Positions 44,567-56,402 of a stretch of 64,000 bases of DNA are shown in pieces; the first letter of the stretch is position 1, and every line of letters begins with the position of its first letter. Made by a program: the position numbers and the translations under genes. This DNA comes from Humulus lupulus (Eukaryota > Streptophyta > Magnoliopsida > Rosales > Cannabaceae): positions 153,956,858-154,020,857 of the forward strand of contig NC_084794.1 in the NCBI RefSeq assembly GCF_963169125.1, given 5' to 3'. The notes under the pieces were generated by a model. That model saw only the letters and a program-made list of their open reading frames with translations. It was not told the DNA's origin and searched no databases.

Positions 44567-47449
44567 CTAGGCTAGGGAAAATGGAGTATGTCCTGTTGCT
44601 GTTCGGTGAGACGTTCTATATGACCAGAGGACTTCAGGCAACTGCTCTGGCCACGCTCCTTTAGCTTCTTCAAGTCTTTTCTTCAGGGTGTCTTTAAGAG
44701 TCTTGTTTACGGCTTCGACCTGCCCGTTTGCTTGGGGGTGTGCAACTGAAGAAAAACTTTTAATAACTCCATGCCTCTTGCAGAAATCGGTGAATAAGTT
44801 GCTGTCAAATTGGGTCCCGTTGTCTGAAACTATCTTCCTGGGCAAACCATATCTGCATACAATGTTCTTGATGACGAAGTCAAGAACTTTCTTGGTCGTG
44901 ATGGTTGCGAGTGGTTCAGCTTCGGCCCATTTGGTGAAGTAATCAACTGCCACAACTGCGTACTTTACTCCGCCTTTCCCTAAGGGCAGAGATCCAATCA
45001 AATCTATCCCCCATACTGCAAAAGGCCACGGGCTCTGCATTTGTTTCAGTTCGTTTGGAGCTGCTCGTGGAATCTTGGAGAACCTTTGACATTTATCACA
45101 TCTTCGTACATACTCCATCGAATCCTCGTTCATCGTTGGCCAGAAGTAGCCTTTTCTTAGAATCATTTTTGCCAAACTCTGCCCCCCAGCGTGATCCCCA
45201 CAGAAGCCTTCATGCGCCTCCCTCATGAGTTCCTTAGCCTTATTTGGTGTAACGCACCTGAGCAGTGGCATTGAGAATCCTCTTCGGTACATAATACCAT
45301 CGACTAGTATGTACCTAGCAGCTCGTCTTTGCAGAGTTCTGGCTTTGTTCCTATCTGTTGGGAGCATACCATTTGTCAGATACTCCAAGTAAGGCGCCAT
45401 CCATGTATCCTCCATTCGAATCTCCATACTGGACTCAGTTGCTTGTATGCTCATCTTACTCAGTCTTTCAACTGGCACAATGTTCAAAGTGTCAGCATCC
45501 TTTGCGCTCGCGAGTTTGGCTAAGGCATCCGCGTTTGAATTATGATCTCGCGGGATCTGCTGGAGGGTGTACTTCGTGAACTGGGCTAGCAGGTCCTTTG
45601 TTTTATTTAAGTAGGCTACCATTTTCAAACCTCGCGCTTGATATTCTCCTAGGACCTGATTCACAACCAGCTGTGAATCACTGTAGATATCAAGCGTCTT
45701 TATGCTCATATCCTTTGCCATTCTCAATCCAGCGAGGAGTGCTTTGTATTCTGCTTCATTGTTTGATGCAATGAAGTCGAACCTGATGGCGCAGTGAAAT
45801 CGATGCCCTTCCGGCGTTATCAATATCACTCTCGCTCCAGCGTGGGATTCGTTGGATGAACCATCCGTGAATAGCTTCCACGAAGGAGTTTTTTCTTGAG
45901 GCTCGGGCGCTTCAGGCTGTTCGCACTGCTCGCTGTCTGGGAGTTCAGTGAACTCTGCAATAAGATCGGCTAAGACTTGTCCTTTTACTTCTGCTCGTGG
46001 TGAATAGGTTATGTCGAACTGCCCTAACTCGACTGCCCATTTTAACAATCGCCCAGTCGCCTCGGGTTTCTGGAGGACTTGCTGAAGGGGCTGATCAGTT
46101 AGAACTGTGATAGGATGGGCTTGGAAGTAGGGGCGCAACTTTCTAGAGGCAAGGATCAAGCAATATGCTAACCTCTCGATTGGCGGATATCTCAATTCTG
46201 CCCCGATCAGTCTCTTGCTGACATAGTAGACTACTTTTTGTGCACCTTCTTCCTCTCGCACTAGCACCATGCTGGCAGCAACTTCGGTAATCGCCAGATA
46301 AATAAACAAAGTTTCTCCTTCGATCGGCTTTGATAAGATGGGAGGCTGTGCCATATGAGCTTTCAGCGCTCGGAATGCTTGCTCGCAGTGTTCTGTCCAC
46401 TCAAACTTTTTATTCCCCCTAAGTAGATTGAAGAATGGGACGCACTTGTCTGTTGATTTTGAAATGAATCTACTTAGGGCTGTGATTCTTTTGGTTAAAC
46501 TTTGTACATCTTTGATCCTTTCTGGCGACTTCATGTTGATCAGGGCCTTTATCTTGTCGGGGTTGGCCTCAATTCCTCTTGAATTTACGATAAACCCCAA
46601 AAACTTCCCTGATCCGACTCCAAAGGAACACTTGAGGGGATTTAATTTCATTTGGTACTTGTTTAACACATTAAAGCACTCTTGTAAATCCCTCACATGC
46701 CCTTCTACTTTCTTAGATTTTACCAGCATGTCGTCCACATATACCTCCATGTTTACACCGATTTGCTCCTTGAACATGTGGTTGACTAGCCGTTGGTAAG
46801 TCGCACCTGCATTTTTCAGTCCGAAGGGCATTACTCTGTAGCAATACAAGCCCGTATCGGTCCGAAAGCTGGTGTGATCCTCATCAGGGGGATGCATGCT
46901 AATCTGGTTATAGCCCGAGTATGCATCCATGAATGAGAGGATCTCGTGCCCTGCAGTAGCATCGACCAGCTGGTCGATCCTTGGGAGTGGGAAGCAGTCT
47001 TTTGGGTAGGCTTTATTGAGGTCTGTAAAATCCACACAGGTCCGCCACTTGCCGTTAGGCTTGGGGACCAGCACCGGATTGGAGACCCACGATGGATAAA
47101 AAGCCACTCTTATGAATCCATTCTCCTTTAGCCTTTCTAGTTCTTCTTTTAAGGCTCGTGATCTGTCTTTATCGAGCAACCTTCTTTTTTGTTGCACGGG
47201 TGGAAAGGTCTTGTCTATATTCAGGACATGGCTGATTACTGCAGGATCTATCCCAACCATGTCTTTATGCGACCAGGCGAAAAATTCCTGGTTCTCTCGC
47301 AAGAATTCCACCAGTGCGTGCTTCGTGGTAGGCTCTAAGTTTTTCCCAACCTTTATGACTCTGGTTGGGTCTTCTTTGTCGAGTTGGACCTCCTCCAGGT
47401 CCTCGATGGGTCCAACATTTTCTTCAAAATCCCCAAAGCGAGGATCCAA
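44567..47449 (-). CDS. G2 pol: reverse transcriptase, RNase H, archaeal-like RNase H, integrase core
   Basis: An open frame of 960 codons. RT spans about residues 65-330, with YVDDM at 237-241 (46741-46727). RNase H is about 345-460. A connection is followed by a second RNase H at about 522-650, starting KLFTDGSSNE and ending in DHNSNADALAKLAS. Integrase covers about 715-960: the HAGG...CDKCQRF zinc-binding part, then WGIDLIGSLP (first Asp), SDNGTQFD (second Asp) and ANGQVEAVNKT (Glu). All catalytic residues I can check are present. The natural polyprotein would begin upstream in gag-protease, so 47449 is only the first Met after the last frame break. Confidence 0.92.
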   Translation of the reverse strand: MDPRFGDFEENVGPIEDLEEVQLDKEDPTRVIKVGKNLEPTTKHALVEFLRENQEFFAWSHKDMVGIDPAVISHVLNIDKTFPPVQQKRRLLDKDRSRALKEELERLKENGFIRVAFYPSWVSNPVLVPKPNGKWRTCVDFTDLNKAYPKDCFPLPRIDQLVDATAGHEILSFMDAYSGYNQISMHPPDEDHTSFRTDTGLYCYRVMPFGLKNAGATYQRLVNHMFKEQIGVNMEVYVDDMLVKSKKVEGHVRDLQECFNVLNKYQMKLNPLKCSFGVGSGKFLGFIVNSRGIEANPDKIKALINMKSPERIKDVQSLTKRITALSRFISKSTDKCVPFFNLLRGNKKFEWTEHCEQAFRALKAHMAQPPILSKPIEGETLFIYLAITEVAASMVLVREEEGAQKVVYYVSKRLIGAELRYPPIERLAYCLILASRKLRPYFQAHPITVLTDQPLQQVLQKPEATGRLLKWAVELGQFDITYSPRAEVKGQVLADLIAEFTELPDSEQCEQPEAPEPQEKTPSWKLFTDGSSNESHAGARVILITPEGHRFHCAIRFDFIASNNEAEYKALLAGLRMAKDMSIKTLDIYSDSQLVVNQVLGEYQARGLKMVAYLNKTKDLLAQFTKYTLQQIPRDHNSNADALAKLASAKDADTLNIVPVERLSKMSIQATESSMEIRMEDTWMAPYLEYLTNGMLPTDRNKARTLQRRAARYILVDGIMYRRGFSMPLLRCVTPNKAKELMREAHEGFCGDHAGGQSLAKMILRKGYFWPTMNEDSMEYVRRCDKCQRFSKIPRAAPNELKQMQSPWPFAVWGIDLIGSLPLGKGGVKYAVVAVDYFTKWAEAEPLATITTKKVLDFVIKNIVCRYGLPRKIVSDNGTQFDSNLFTDFCKRHGVIKSFSSVAHPQANGQVEAVNKTLKDTLKKRLEEAKGAWPEQLPEVLWSYRTSHRTATGHTPFSLA

Positions 47450-47476
47450 ATCTCCATCCTCACTTTGGGCAACACC

Positions 47477-47905
47477 CTATTTGGTGACTTCATCACCTGA
47501 TTGGGCTTGCGTATCAACTGCCATCTGCAATCTATCTGGGGCAGTGCTCCTCGGCGTTCCTCTTTTCGCCTTTGTGATTGAGGCGTTGTAGCACTCCCTG
47601 GCTTCTCTTTGGTTTCCCAAAACGCGTCCTACCCCCGCGTCTGTTGGGAACTTCATGGTTAGGTGCCACATAGAGATGACGGCCCGTAGATCAGCTAGTA
47701 TGGGCCTTCCAATAATGGCGTTGTACGCCGAAGGACAATCGACCACTACAAAAGTGGTGAGTAATGTCCTTGTTCCAGGCGCTGTACCTGTCGTTACTGG
47801 GAGTTTGATCATTCCAGCTGGGGCGAGTCCTTCTCCAGAGAAGCCGTATATCGTTTGATTGCAGGGCTCCAAGTCTTTTACGGACAATTTCATGCGTTCC
47901 TGCAC
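47477..47905 (-). pseudogene. G2 protease remnant without active site
   Basis: It starts in the middle of the protease (ERMKLSVKDLEPC) and keeps the AYNAIIGRPIL block, but the LVDTGSS active site that precedes this part in G1 is gone. Gag sequence (MDIQKVSEDARC) runs straight into it at about 47900-47906. A deletion therefore removed the capsid end, the rest of gag and the protease N-terminus; by comparison with G1 about 1.2 kb is missing. Confidence 0.85.
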
Positions 47906-49215
47906 CGAGCGTCTTCGGACACTTTCTGAATGTCCATCTGAATTTCAAACTTATTGACGTGCGAGACTGGGTCTCCATACCCGTCAAAGTTTGGAAGCGT
48001 AGGCATCTTGAATTTGCTGGGAGTTTCGGCGTTAGCTATCCTTTGTACGAAAGGAGTGCCTTTCCTCCTATCGTGGTCGATGTATGAAGTCCTTCCCCCG
48101 ACCAGTTGCTGCACAGCCTGGTTGAGGGCGTCTATCTGGGCCTGCACTGCGGTAGGAATCGCTGTGGCCTCTGTTTCCGGGGGGACGTTCTCGCCGTGTC
48201 TCTCACAGCGATCATTGAGTACATCTCTCAGGTCCTCTTCTCTTCTCCGCTGCTCGCTACCCCCGAGCCGGTTGAAGACATTATTTTGTCTGGGCTGCCC
48301 CCCAGCATCCTGTCTATTTGGTTGGTCATCTTGAGGTACCTGGCTCCTGCCTTTACCTCTTTCTCCATTCCTCCCACCGGCATTTTCTTTGCCTGAGTCG
48401 GCCTCATTGTATCCGTGGCCATCTCTGAACCTCGACTGGCTATGGTGAGATCAACTGTTCCCTCGATGGCCGTTCCTAGCTTAACCATCCCGAGCGTTAG
48501 AGGGTGGCCTGCCCTGGTCGTGGTGTCCTCGTGCATCATCGCGCCGTGGGGGGCCCCGAACCGCAGAGCCTAACTCTGAGTCTCTCCTGTTGCCAGGAGG
48601 GTACTGACCTCTGTTTGGTAGGTTCGGCCCATCATCCCTACGGCGTCTAGGGCTGCGAGGCTGATGCTCGGCCCTATTCTGCCTCTGTTGTGGGGGATTG
48701 CCCCGAGCAGCTTGGGATGGTGGCTGTGCCTCAGGATCCTATGGGACATCGTCATGGGGCATCTGAGGCTGCTCGGGCCTTTGCGGACTCGAAGACTGAA
48801 TCGGTGGGCTCGGATTAGGACCCCTCTGGGGTGGCCCATTCACCGGTTGGTCAGGCTGCGAGGCAGGTGCAGTCTGATTTCTGGCCAATAGCAAGGCTGC
48901 CTCAAGGGCTGCCATGGCTTCGTTCTGGCGGCGGTCCACCTCCGCCTGCCTTTCGCTCAATTTCGCACGCTGCCGTTCAATCTCCTGCTGCTGCCACGCC
49001 ATAACTTCAGCGGCAGTCTCCTGACTGGCTCTCAGACTAGCCAGCTCTTCCTGCAACGCGCCCAGGGTACTCTTCAGCATTGCATCATCCATTTCCTCCT
49101 CCTCAAAGTCCAGTTGTGGCTCATCCTCCGCCATGCTTGCAGGAGGAGGAGGAGGTGGCAGGTTTGACGGCGCAGCGGCGGCGGCCTGTCCAGTTTTCTT
49201 TCCAGCTTTCGCCAT
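47906..49215 (-). pseudogene. G2 gag pseudogene, N-terminal two thirds
   Basis: The start chosen is the ATG at 49215 (MAKAGKKTG), matching the G1 gag start. An acidic stretch DFEEEEMDD, a coiled-coil-like Gln/Arg-rich part and a Pro-rich linker follow. Then come the LGGSPDKIMSS and GGRTSYIDHDRRKG blocks and FKMPTLPNFDGYGDP at about 48000. Frame changes near 48740, 48570 and 48200 break it. It ends at the deletion near 47905. Confidence 0.8.
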
Positions 49216-49243
49216 TAGTTTTCTCAACAATGATAAATCAAGC

Positions 49244-49260
49244 TCTCAATGAAAGCACCA
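49244..49260 (-). other. Primer binding site of G2
   Basis: TGGTGCTTTCATTGAGA on the minus strand, three bases from the 5' LTR end; see the matching sites at 15065 and 13396. Confidence 0.65.
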
Positions 49261-49263
49261 GAA

Positions 49264-49850
49264 TGTTGACCCAAGATTTGGCCAACTGACACAGATTCAA
49301 AATATGCTTGATATGAATGAATGAGATGAGAAGAACGTAATGACAAAAGTAAATAAGAAAATATTTTATAGTGGTTCGGCCCCAGGATCTGGTAATGACC
49401 TACGTCCACTTAGAATGATATTGATATAAAAACCAGAAGAGTGATCAAAGAACTAGGGTTCAATGAGTTTCACCACTTTCTCAATAACAATACGGTATTC
49501 CTAGGATAATTACTATAATCTCTCACGTTTCAAAAGCCAAAAGTCCCCTCCCTTGAGCTATCTCTTGCTATTTATAGGCTCAAGGGGGATTACAAAAGAT
49601 TGTTACAGATATTCTTTCCTGAATAATCGGATACTCAGGAGATTGTGTGAGATAAATTCGGGATTCATAAGATCTTCCCATAAATGTCGCCTTGTACACG
49701 GAACTATCGACCAGAATGGTCACGGGTAAGACAGGCTTACACTGCTTCTAATGTGTCCTCTGGTCGATACTTTAGCAGAACGTTTCCAGGTGTCAGCCAC
49801 GTGTCCAGGGATTACTTGCCACGTCACCAATGCTAATTTTATGGATAACA
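49264..49850 (-). repeat. 5' LTR of G2
   Basis: 587 bp, TGTTATCCAT...GGGTCAACA on the minus strand, with a TATA box at 49576-49569. It contains the GTGGTTCGGCCCCAGGATC segment shared in form with the G1 and G3 LTRs. Confidence 0.88.
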
Positions 49851-49961
49851 GATTGGATCCATCTAATGTTTTAGAGTATTTATTTAGGCCAAATTTTTAT
49901 TAAATAATAATAAGTAAATTTTACACCCAATTTTCATATATATATATATATAGATATATCG
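49851..49961. other. Spacer between G2 and G3
   Basis: About 110 bp of AT-rich DNA separates the 5' LTR of G2 from the 3' LTR of G3. A TA run lies at 49939-49954. No gene is seen. Confidence 0.6.
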
Positions 49962-50635
49962 TTAACTAGCGATTTGGTCAACAACACAGAGTCAATAAAA
50001 ATGATAAAAATAAGATGAATTGACCTCAAGAAAGTAAATGATACCAAGATTTATAATGGTTTGGCCCCAAGGAATGGTAATGACCCACGTCCACTTCATG
50101 CTCTTATTAATGTAGAACTTCAAAACCTGCGATCGATGAACTAGGGTTCACGAGTTTCACAAGGTTGAAGATGAGTACAAGTTTCGTGGATAAAAACACT
50201 ATATTTCTCTCTTGATTACAAATGATTTCCTCTTAATACAAAAAATTGCTCCCTCCCTCAATGAATCCCATGATTCCTATTTATAGGCTCAAGGATGTAC
50301 ATATGGGCCTATGGGTCGTCCTTAACTTGTGTTACAATCATATTTAAATAATAATAGAAATAATGATATTTACATATAATGAAAATTAAATATCCTAGAA
50401 ATATCCAACTTTTAACTACATTTGAATTCTGGCTTCGGTCCTACGAGCAGATCTGGTCGCATATGTCAGCATATCAGCTTCCCTATTACTCAACATGTCC
50501 CTCGTGCCTATCAGGCAACTTAGCTTCTTTTTAATTTCCTGGTCATTGGTCGACCAGACTTTCATAAAAAAAGTCACGTGCTGCACACATGCACCTCAAT
50601 CGTGCCACGTCATCACGTAAATATTTTGGGTAAAC
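49962..50635 (-). repeat. 3' LTR of G3
   Basis: About 674 bp. On the minus strand it starts TGTTTACCCAAAATATTTAC and has a TATA box at 50285-50278. The inner end is decayed (the expected GGGTCAACA reads as AGTTAACG), so the left limit is approximate. Confidence 0.8.
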
Positions 50636-50652
50636 ATTTGTCCCCCAAGTTT
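50636..50652 (-). other. 3' polypurine tract of G3
   Basis: Minus strand AACTTGGGGGACAAA directly before the LTR, equivalent to 34766-34779 in G1. Confidence 0.75.
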
Positions 50653-50847
50653 ATTTTAATGTGATCAACATTTAATAAACTGATTCGACCAGATATTCAT
50701 CTTACCTGTCACATCCGACTTCACTTACTTTCTCGAAAAGGCAAGTAATCATGACCTTTACCGTCTTCCAGAAATGACTCAATGGTTATTGCTATTTCTC
50801 ATGCAAAATCCCTCAAATCTAATCATTACATAACAAATACCCTTGGC

Positions 50848-50861
50848 CGATATAAATACCC
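50848..50861 (+). promoter_or_regulatory. TATA box of the G3 accessory gene
   Basis: GATATAAATACCCC about 160 bp before the 5'-UTR intron donor (51019). Position and surroundings match the G1 gene. Confidence 0.65.
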
Positions 50862-52499
50862 CTCTCCTTCCTTTATTCCATTTTTACACGATCATTCCCT
50901 CTCTTCAAGAACACTCAGAAAAAATCTCCAAGAACCTTAGACATTTCAGTGCGATCAAAGACGTCTTTGAGCAACTCCGAGCAAAATTTCGTGATTTCTT
51001 CTACAACCCATATTCCAAGTAATTTTTTTATCCTATCCACTTACTTTTACAGTATATTTCATGTATTTTTCTTCTGATTTACACGTTTTCACTACTAGGT
51101 TTATACTGTTCTTGAGAAATTTTTGGGTAATCGGGTTTACGAAAAAATACATAGGTAAATTAGGATAAAAATAGGTATTGTAGGCAACATTGCACATAAA
51201 CAATGTTTAAGGTGTATTTACACTAATTTTAGGTCCAAAATTGAAGTGAAAATTCAATTTTGGGTATTTAAGAAAAGCTAGGTTTTTCCCGCTCGTTTTC
51301 AGAGTTGAAAAGTCTTTTTAAAAAAACTTTTCAAATTTGATTTTTGATCTGTTTGTCCACCCTACTCACATGTTTATTGTGTTTTATTAGGATGTTGCTG
51401 GTCGTATAAATGCTTAACTTTTATACACGAGTAGTGTTATCCTTGCTTTTCTTTTTCTTCTATCTATTGGTCGTAGATTCTCACTCCCCCTTTGCTCTTC
51501 TCAGATATTCATGGATGATCCCTAGGGAGGTGAGAGACCAATAGACAAAGATCTTCTCGCTTGGTTGTTCGAGGATCAAGAACAACCTTCTCTTCCTTTT
51601 TCAGAGACTCCGACATCACACCCAAACTCTACGAAAAGTTCTTCTCACAATCCTTCACAGAACCAACCGAATATGGGTCATGTTAAACACATCACTCATA
51701 GAAAAAGTAAACCCACAAACTCACCTACCAGCCAGCCTGCAGCCAATACCGAGGGTCCTTCAAACGGTCCTCAACCCTTAAATTTTTCACCACCAGATAT
51801 CCAGCCCAAAGCTCAAGGCGCCTGATCGAGGTATCATATAGAAGCGGGGGCAATCTTTCCCTTGCACGACTTTTTCCGGGGGGTGGCCAATTATTTGGAG
51901 GTTGTCCCTTTACAAATAACTCCCAATGGATATAGAGTATTTTTAGCACTCTATATCTATACAACCACAAAAATGGCTTATGCCTACCCCTCATGAGATC
52001 AACTACCTGTTCGATCTCATGTCCAACCCCAATCAAAACAACACGGGGTTTTTCCATTTCTACCACCAGGAATCTGCTCGTACATTCCTAAGTGACATAA
52101 CCTACAAGTCCAACGTAGGAAAATACTTCCAAGAATACTTCCTTACAACCGACTTGTTCACAGACAACATGGCCTTCACATGAGGAGGTAAACTTTTAAT
52201 CTTCGTTTGACATTTATCTAGTCGCTTTGCATTTTTCCCTTGTTCTTAGTTAGCTTGTGTTGTACTTAGGTCCATGGTATCGACCAAACCCCACTCTAGA
52301 AATGGAGATAAGAGCCACAACACTGGCCAGCCTGACGAACATATAAAAGAACGTCAAAGAGCTGGTCACGGAAAGCAACTTGAGGCTGGTTGGCCTTTTA
52401 GAACCTCACTAGGAAGGGAAGTAATCAACTGAGGGGAGTTCCACTGGAGACGGCACTGAAGCACAAGAAAACCTCGAGCAACAGCACGATGTGTCACAG

Positions 52500-53623
52500 T
52501 GTCATGAAAAATAGTTTTGCCTCAATGGAAATGGTAAGATAATTACAACTCTAAACAAAATATTACAAATAAATATTTATTGATTAAATAAAGTTACAAT
52601 TATATGACTGAAAATAAAAATAAATAAAAGAAGAAGTAGAAGAAGAGAAATAGAGAAATACAACTCTATGCAAAATAATACAAATAAAGTGAATTGTTTG
52701 AAACAAAAAGAAAAGAAGATTACAACTCAAAACAAGAAATACAATAAACAAAAGAGAAGAATATGAAGATGAAGATAAATAGAATAGAAAGAAAGAATAA
52801 GAAAACAAAATAGAAACAACTCTCACTCACACTACCAAAATAAAGAGTGTTGGGGATCACCAACTTGAGCAAGGTTTGAAACCTTTGTCCAAAAGTTTAT
52901 TTCCCCCTAACTCAAGCACTAAGGGATCTCTCACAGATTATAGGAAATGCTTTCTGGAATAATCAAGCCTCAAGGTGTTTCTAGCCAAGTGCTCTAGTGG
53001 ATAGAAAAGTTGTGTCTTTCAAGTGAGCTACAGGCTCCTATTTATAGAGTTTAGAGACACCCTTTGAATTTCAAATTCCACCAACCCCCATGGCTGTTAC
53101 CAATGTTTAATTGGATTAATATGGAATTAAAAATGAGATTTGGGAGTTATTTGGGTTTTTTGAGCCGTTCAACAAAGATTGAAAAAACTGAAAAAAAAAT
53201 GGTCAGTTTTGGCTTGTGGCCGCGGCCACTACTCTCTGTCCCACTGGCTGCGGCCACTGACCATTTTCAGAACAAAATTTTGTGCTATTTTTCCAAGTGG
53301 TTCCAAACCCTCCCAAATGATTTTGTAACACCCAAAACATATTATTGGGATTAAAATCATATCTCTAACAGCCATTTCTCAAATGGCTTTATGAAATTCA
53401 TCTCAATATTGTGCAACACCAAATTTACACAATAAAAGGTAATATTTGGAAGTTACAAATTTGTAACACCAAGTATGTTACATTATTTGGATATATCTCA
53501 TATATCTAAATATTGTAACTCTCTATTATATGTTACAATATATGACACTCTTTGTCACATTTATTTAATCTAAAACATTATATTATAATATAATATTACA
53601 TTATATTATAAAATAATATAACA
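52500..53623 (-). repeat. 3' LTR of C2
   Basis: 1124 bp, similar to the C1 LTRs, with a GGCCGCGGCC word near 53218 and a related one near 53250. The polypurine tract TAGTGAGGAATG (minus) adjoins at 53623-53634, with an interruption compared with C1. The outer end reads TGTCATG in place of TGTTATG. Confidence 0.93.
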
Positions 53624-54233
53624 TTCCTCACTAGATTAAATAGTTATTTATTGTAACACTTATTTAATCAATCATTATATTTTAAAATATAACATATCCC
53701 CGGCTTGATTAAATAAAAACTCTCTCTTATAGGAGTCATTGCATTAGTGCATAAAGCAAAGTGTTTTTCAACTTGAACTTTACTATAGTGTAATTAACAC
53801 AAAATTTGTCAAAAATTTGGTTGCACTAGGCATTGAACCATCTTTTCATGATAACAAATCAGTGATAACACACACACCTTTGCAATGTTCACTTGAGACC
53901 TCTACGTCTCGCTTTGCACCGTTAATGGCCATGTGCACTTTCCATTCATGGACGTTCTTGAGAATACTCCCAATTCTCATGAGAGGCGGCACCACCTCTA
54001 GGTCCATATAGGTAGAATTCTTACAGTATTTTGTTACCAAAAATACTTGTCTTCACAAGAATGAATTCTATTAAAAAAACCTTTCGGTTTTAACCCTCAA
54101 CTTTGGTAAAACACAAGTACTCAATATCTCAGATGGGACATGTTTTGAGTACAACTAATATTCACTTGATTGACTTGTTGTTACCTATTGAACCTAGCAC
54201 TAGTTGAATAACTAGTGTTAAGATAGGTCACCA

Positions 54234-56402
54234 TCAATCGCGAATCTCTTTAGGGAGTTTAAGTCCCATCCCTCGAGATGATGCAGCCACTAAATCTCTC
54301 GTTAGTGGCTTAGTGAAAGGATCCGCCAGATTTTCACTTGTTCTCACATAGGATATTGAGATAACTCCTCTTTGAATCAATTCTCTTACATATCCATGTC
54401 TTAGACTAATATGTCTAGACTTCCCATTATACACTCCGCAGTATGCTCTAGCCAATGTTGCTTGGCTATCACAATATATCGATATAGTAGATACATTCTC
54501 TTTGATTAGGGGAATCTCTATCAACAGATCCCTTAACTATTCGGCCTCTTTGCCGGTAGCAGCCAGAACTATAAACTCTGCTTCCATAGTGGAATGAGAT
54601 GTACAGGTTTGTTTCTTGGAACCCCAAGAAATTGCACCTCCTCCAAGTGTAAATACCCAACCAGTTGTGGACAAGTTGTCCCCAAGACTGGGTATCCAAC
54701 TTGCATCTGTATATCCTTCTAAAATTGAAGGAAATTTGGAGTAGTGAAGGCTTAGTCCTTTGGTTTTCTTGAGATAACCTAGGACTCTTCCAATTTCCTT
54801 CCAGTGATCCACACTTGGATTACTTGTAAACCTACTAAGTTTACTTACCGCAAATGCTATATCAGGTCTAGTACATTGGGCAGCGTACATTAGACTCCCT
54901 ATAGCACTAGCGTACTCCAATTAAGCCACCGCACTTCCTTCCTTCTTCTCAAGTTTTACACTATGATCGAATGGAGTATTGGCATCTTTAACCTTGAGAT
55001 GGTTAAATTTGTTCAATACTCTCTCAACATAGTGGGCTTGCCCTAATGCAAAACCCCCACTATGTTTCTTTACTTTGATACCAAGTATGGTGTCAACTTC
55101 TCCAAGATCTTTCATCTTGAAGGTTGATGATAGAAACCTCTTCGTTTCTTCTATCCCTTTCATGCTATTACTTAGAATAAGCATGTCATCCACATATAAG
55201 CAAACAATGATCACATATCCCTTACAAGTTTTGGAATACAAACACTTGTCTCCATTGTTATGTCTAAACCCATTAGACATGGTGGCTTGATCAAATTTCT
55301 CATGTCATTGCTTAGGTGCTTGTTTCAATCCATATAAGGATTTTACAAGTCTACATACTTTATGTTCATATTTTGGTAGGACAAACCCTTCAGGTTGTTC
55401 TATATAGACCTCCTCATTGAGGTCACCATTAAGGAATGCCATTTTGACATCCATTTGATGAATATACAAGTTGTGTATAGAAGCTAATGCGAACAAAATT
55501 CTTATAGAAGTTGTTCTTGCAACAGGCGCATAGGTATCAAAATAATCGATACCATCTTTTTGCCTAAACCCTTTAGCTACTAATCTAGCTTTAAAGGTTT
55601 GGATAGTGCCGTCAGTGTGGTATTTTCTCTTAAATACCCACTTACACCCAATTGGCTTAGACCCCGGTGGGAGATCTACCAATTCCCAAGTGTTGTTGGA
55701 AAGAATGGAATCCATCTCATCATTGATGGATTCTTTCCAAAATGCACTATCTCTCTATTGCATAGATTCTCTATAAGTCTTAGGATCATCCTCAATGAGA
55801 AGTACAATATGAATTTTCCTAATGACTTCCTCTCTATTTCCTTCTACCATGTAGAATGAAATTCGTTGAGAATCTATCTCATCTACTACTAGACTTTTAT
55901 GATTTATAAGCCTTTGACTTCTTCTAGGTTCAAAGGGTTGCTTTACATCCTTTTGAGAATTCTCCTCTTGAGAATCAACTTTGGATGTAGAAGCTTGAGA
56001 ATTGTTCTCATATAACAAATTCTCTTTTAGAGATGTTGAAGCTTGAGAATTGTTGTTACATAACATATTCTAAAAATATTCAACTTCTCTAGATTCAATC
56101 ACAATATTAGACTCAAAGTCTAATAGCCTATAAGCTTTACTATTGTTGGCATAACCAACAAAATCACACTTTATGACTCTTGAACAAAACTTTGTACTAT
56201 TAGGTTCGTTTTTCTTACAATATACAAGACACCCCCACACTTTGAAGTACCCTATGTTGGGTTTTCTTCCTTTCCATAACTCATATGGAGATATCTCATT
56301 TTTCTTCATCGATATTCGATTAAGAATGTGACAAGCGGTTAAACGCACTTCACCCCATAAGTTGAAGTTCAACTTGGAAAACACCAACATAGAATTTATC
56401 AT
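54234..56402 (-). pseudogene. C2 pol pseudogene: integrase end, RT, RNase H
   Basis: Minus strand: the RISMKKNEISPYELW block of the integrase end, RT with HQMDVKMAFLNGDL and LYVDDMLIL (about 55170-55200, without the stop seen in C1), and RNase H with HSTMEAEF and the NLADPFTKPL end. Stops or frame changes lie near 56067, 55756, 55303, 54921 and 54537. RT itself is almost complete. Confidence 0.9.

Larger units (their letters stand above)
42565..49850 (-). mobile_element. Tat-type Ty3/gypsy element 'G2', 3' end missing and gag/protease deleted
   Basis: On the minus strand it has a 5' LTR (49264-49850), PBS, gag, partial protease, a complete RT-RNase H-RNase H-integrase region and then an accessory gene on the opposite strand. 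Similarity stops at about 42565, inside the accessory gene, with no 3' LTR. The base pairs after the 5' LTR are GATTG, with no matching copy found at the left end, which fits a deletion there. It is the least decayed Tat pol in the window. Confidence 0.88.
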
